Notes under the pieces: model-generated
The model's input: only the letters and a program-made list of their open reading frames with translations
The model's database searches: none
What the model was told of the DNA's origin: nothing
Shown: one piece after another, positions 48,301 through 48,891 of the stretch
Layout: each line of letters begins with the position of its first letter
Position numbering within the stretch: position 1 is the first letter of the stretch
Assembly (NCBI GenBank): GCA_036524155.1
Contig: DATDCV010000306.1
Location: 1-48,891 of the forward strand
Length of the DNA: 48,891 bases
Source of the DNA: DATDCV01 sp036524155
Lineage (GTDB): Bacteria > Verrucomicrobiota > Verrucomicrobiia > Limisphaerales > UBA8199
Reading direction: 5' to 3'
Translations under genes and position numbers: made by a program

Positions 48301-48891
48301 AAATGTGGCGAAGGAGTCACCCGGAGCCCGCGGTGCTGGATAATCAAAGGTGTAACTGCCGAGGGTGACCCGGAACCCGTCGTCGCTGTTCACGCCGAAA
48401 GTCCAGTTGGTCGAGGTCGGAATTGTAATCACGCCGGTGGCTTCCGTGACATAATTGTCCTGGTCGACATTGATCGTGAGGCCGGGTAAGGTGGCATCGT
48501 TGCCGAAGTGCTCGCCACTGCCGGTATTGAGGTAATTGACAACCGCGGGGTTTGCGGTGAAGACCGCGGTCTGGCGGGCGGGATCGTCCAGCACGGCAAG
48601 GGCGGTGGTGAGATCGCAGACGCTCGAGTTGGCAATTATGTTGCGAACGGAGAACCCGGGGACGTAGGTTTCGTAGCCGACGCCGTTGGTGGCCGCCTGC
48701 CATCCGGAGTCGTTGAATGTTTTCGCGCTCCAGGTCAATCCCAGGTTTCCATTGGTCGGGATGTGGACGCGGGCGACGGCATTGCTGGTCACCAGACGCG
48801 TGACCTGCATCTCCTGCCCGAGGCCGTAGGAGGTATCGGCAAACTGCTGCGGGAACTGGGGAGCAAAGTCCGAAGCAATAGTAACTCCGTC
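42304..48891 (-). CDS. Giant secreted multidomain protein (CotH, LTD, PA14, Ig-like), 5' end outside window
   Basis: The frame is open without a stop from the window edge to 42304, at least 2195 residues, so the Met at 48810 is not the true start. Numbering from that Met: PA14-like 80-200; fn3-associated/chitobiase-like 390-460; CotH spore-coat-kinase domain about 505-880 (VAKHSLRLLFKSMYGPGKLK, HGTYAHLYVNGLYWGLYNIG); second chitobiase-like 905-960; three lamin-tail domains (LTD) 975-1070, 1138-1230 and 1283-1390; Ig-like 1453-1540; PA14 1550-1690; Ig-like 1693-1785; a bi-sheet domain 1790-1955; I-set-like Ig 1965-2045; a calcium-type D-x-D-x-D spacer (DSDGDGMPDYWE, DPDHDGMSNLLEYLAGTDP) 2048-2096; and a C-terminal RTYTVQSSTGFGAWAQL ... 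YYRL module. A large adhesive or degradative surface protein is likely. Confidence 0.85.
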   Translation of the reverse strand, partial: DGVTIASDFAPQFPQQFADTSYGLGQEMQVTRLVTSNAVARVHIPTNGNLGLTWSAKTFNDSGWQAATNGVGYETYVPGFSVRNIIANSSVCDLTTALAVLDDPARQTAVFTANPAVVNYLNTGSGEHFGNDATLPGLTINVDQDNYVTEATGVITIPTSTNWTFGVNSDDGFRVTLGSYTFDYPAPRAPGDSFATFYLPAGDYPVRLVFYECGGGSEVEFFAAPGSFGSWTSGFALVGAPDGLPVKCLPGSAATATLRPLISTDVQAQMAGRSSSAYARIPFTLTDPAVFTSLTLRMKYNDAYVAYLNGTEVARANFSGTPQWNSVATQPRSVANALTYEDVDLTSRLGLLQAGANVLAIQGLNDSVAGSQFVVLAELLENKLLGISTNHYFGTPTPGTFNSLDYVAFVSDLKFSPDRGFFLNTNISVTVTSATPGVTIRYTRDGSAPTTTTGQLYTGAIPINTTTTLRVIGYRDGFQPSIVETHTYVFLDAVQRQSTNVNYVGGSSGDYTLSPAVTQTPPYRDTFTNDLLSVPTLSISVAWEDFFGPNGIWSNPQGQGVAWERPCSAEYIRTDGKKGFSVNCGLRVQGGVSRTMVAKHSLRLLFKSMYGPGKLKYDLYPDSPVQEFDTLSLHAGFNDQWLWLGAGATLQRDLFCRETQNATGGYAGHGTYAHLYVNGLYWGLYNIGEKSDDSFAASYLGGEKEEYDAFTADEQIAGTPDAWNAMLAIADAGITTDTAYTNLSRYLDVPNFINYMLMNFYVANVDWPYHNWTAARRRVTGAGFCFFSWDAEWVLGVGSDPSTDRTGIGSGDGAPGRLYAGLRSHPEFRRLFGDLAQKHCFNGGALSPAVTSARWEARTLEIDRAIVGEAARWGGGTYTRETWLTAEDQVRSWFPQRTATLIAQLRNAGLFPQLNAPGLIPFGGLVVPASQIVLTNPNTSGSIYYTTDGSDPRLWGGALASSARLCTGPLTITNATFVRARVRSGTEWSALLETPFYIIQDFRPLAITELMFNPPNLGSTNGDQFEFLELKNTGTNVLDLSGLQFTDGITFAFTNQARLSPGQFFVLVRNPAAFAMKYPGVRVDGVYTGKLDNAGEKVTLAHVLGTNIYSFTYNQRPPWPVTPDGYGFSLVRADPAGDPGFASSWRASTYPGGSPGADDPPPNIAPVVINEILTHTDPPQADTIELYNPTPTNAPIGGWFLSDDAAAPKKFRIPDGTIIPPHGFAVFTEADFNPTPGVPPSFVLNSWGESVYVFSGDASTDLTGYNHGLEYGPAANGVSFGRYVISTGEEQWPAQTVFTPGTNNAGPRIGPVVINEILYHPAPGYDEFLELYNLSGASVPLYDPAFPTNGWHLNGLGYSFPSGTTLTPGAFMLLVPIDPAVFRAKYNIAPTVQILGPYPGTLQDSGERLRLERPDAPDTNGVAYIVVDEVRYNDKAPWPPGANGDGPSLQRHLPIDYGNEPTNWFASGITTGALNAFNLPPTCTLVSPADGSVYTAPVAISLRATGVDLDGTIARIEYYDSDVKIAEVTNLPYTFTWTNASIGTHRLLAKARDSSLAVGVSAAVTITVNPPPVGNGTGLQGDYYDNIDFTGTLLRRTDPVVNFNWDSGSPDPSIGADTFSVRWTGKVQPRYTGTFTFYTTSDDGIRLWVNNQIVINNWTDHAPTENAGSIALQAGRFYDIKMEFYENGGGAVAQLSWSGPNVPKEIIPTTQLYLPSTQNQPPTITLSNPSPGSTFVSGSTINVGADAFDPDGSVARVDFYSGASKLGTVTTGPYICVWSNALPGNYPLSAVATDNGGLSSTSAPVAISVVAGVVTNIALVDRGSLWSYRDTGENLGSGWPMIAFNDTAWSTGHARLGYGNGGESTPIGYGPNPSAKYITTYFRQTFTIADPTVFQALNLNVLRDDGVIVYVNGSPVYRNNMPADPVGYLTLALTNATGIDATNQYYTVAIDPGYLVFGTNAVAAEMHLCSAAAPSLNFDLQLTGTRSFIAPAITTPPQSQSASAGSAAGFSVVAQGTAPLAYQWRFNGTELAGATDTTLLLPYLVPEQAGSYSVRVSNPGGSVTSLPATLTVTAPDSDGDGMPDYWEIAHGLNPQINDANLDPDHDGMSNLLEYLAGTDPHDPNSVFRLDLLSDRHGSLSLQFQAISNRTYTVQSSTGFGAWAQLTNVPAATTNRGVVVPVLPADSHRYYRLATP

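Noticed and set aside
1..48891. CRISPR array, tRNA, rRNA or insertion sequence
   Set aside because: I found no regularly spaced direct repeats, no tRNA-like cloverleaf with CCA end, no rRNA signature and no transposase with terminal repeats.

Overview
The window looks like a chromosomal segment of a Verrucomicrobiota bacterium, probably a Pedosphaera/Limisphaera-type lineage (subdivision 3). This is inferred from several traits: GC-rich DNA, many secreted proteins of unknown function, pseudopilins with an H-X9-DG tail, sulfatase and glycoside-hydrolase-like genes, a multidomain CotH/LTD/PA14 surface protein, and complex hairpin repeats between genes. I see no rRNA, tRNA, CRISPR array, insertion sequence or prophage. 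The window cuts two genes, one at each edge.

Layout. 1-4275 holds secreted proteins: an edge-truncated minus-strand gene, an unknown secreted protein, a beta-lactamase-fold serine hydrolase and a GH71/GH99-like protein. 4386-7774 is a short plus-strand operon: an 87-aa protein, a TatD-like hydrolase (EboB-like), a UbiA-like prenyltransferase (EboC-like) and an alkaline-phosphatase-fold protein (EboF-like). It resembles the ebo metabolite-traffic cluster but lacks eboD, eboE and a recognisable full-length eboA. 7756-14825 holds a Tyr-rich secreted protein, a Tat-exported aldo/keto reductase, a clan-A glycoside-hydrolase-like protein, two divergent pseudopilins, and a zinc-ribbon/B-box membrane protein with a PQQ-type propeller. 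14890-17373 is a minus-strand pair: UppP and a twin-domain ModF-like ABC ATPase.

17475-22800 is the most system-like region. Two operons diverge from a 549-bp spacer. Leftward run a response regulator (REC + PATAN/DUF4388 + degenerate roadblock-like tail) and three small proteins (105, 55 and 80 aa), ending in a strong terminator. Rightward run a 624-aa protein with an internally duplicated domain and a C-terminal roadblock domain, an MglA-type GTPase and an MglB-like roadblock protein. Together they look like a small-GTPase signalling module of the polarity/motility type.

22784-34283 holds a DUF6125-like protein, a degenerate SEC-C motif, a BNR/sialidase-like secreted protein, an unknown protein, a three-gene secreted/membrane/sulfatase set, an FKBP lipoprotein, and a tricorn-like S41 protease with a Lys/Asp/Glu repeat tract. 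34422-42010 encodes, on the minus strand, an acyl-CoA synthetase (ADP-forming)/GNAT fusion, pyruvate:ferredoxin oxidoreductase and a dihydroorotate-dehydrogenase-like protein. This set could oxidise pyruvate to acetyl-CoA and recover ATP from the thioester. 42304-48891 is one open reading frame for a giant multidomain extracellular protein whose start lies beyond the right edge.
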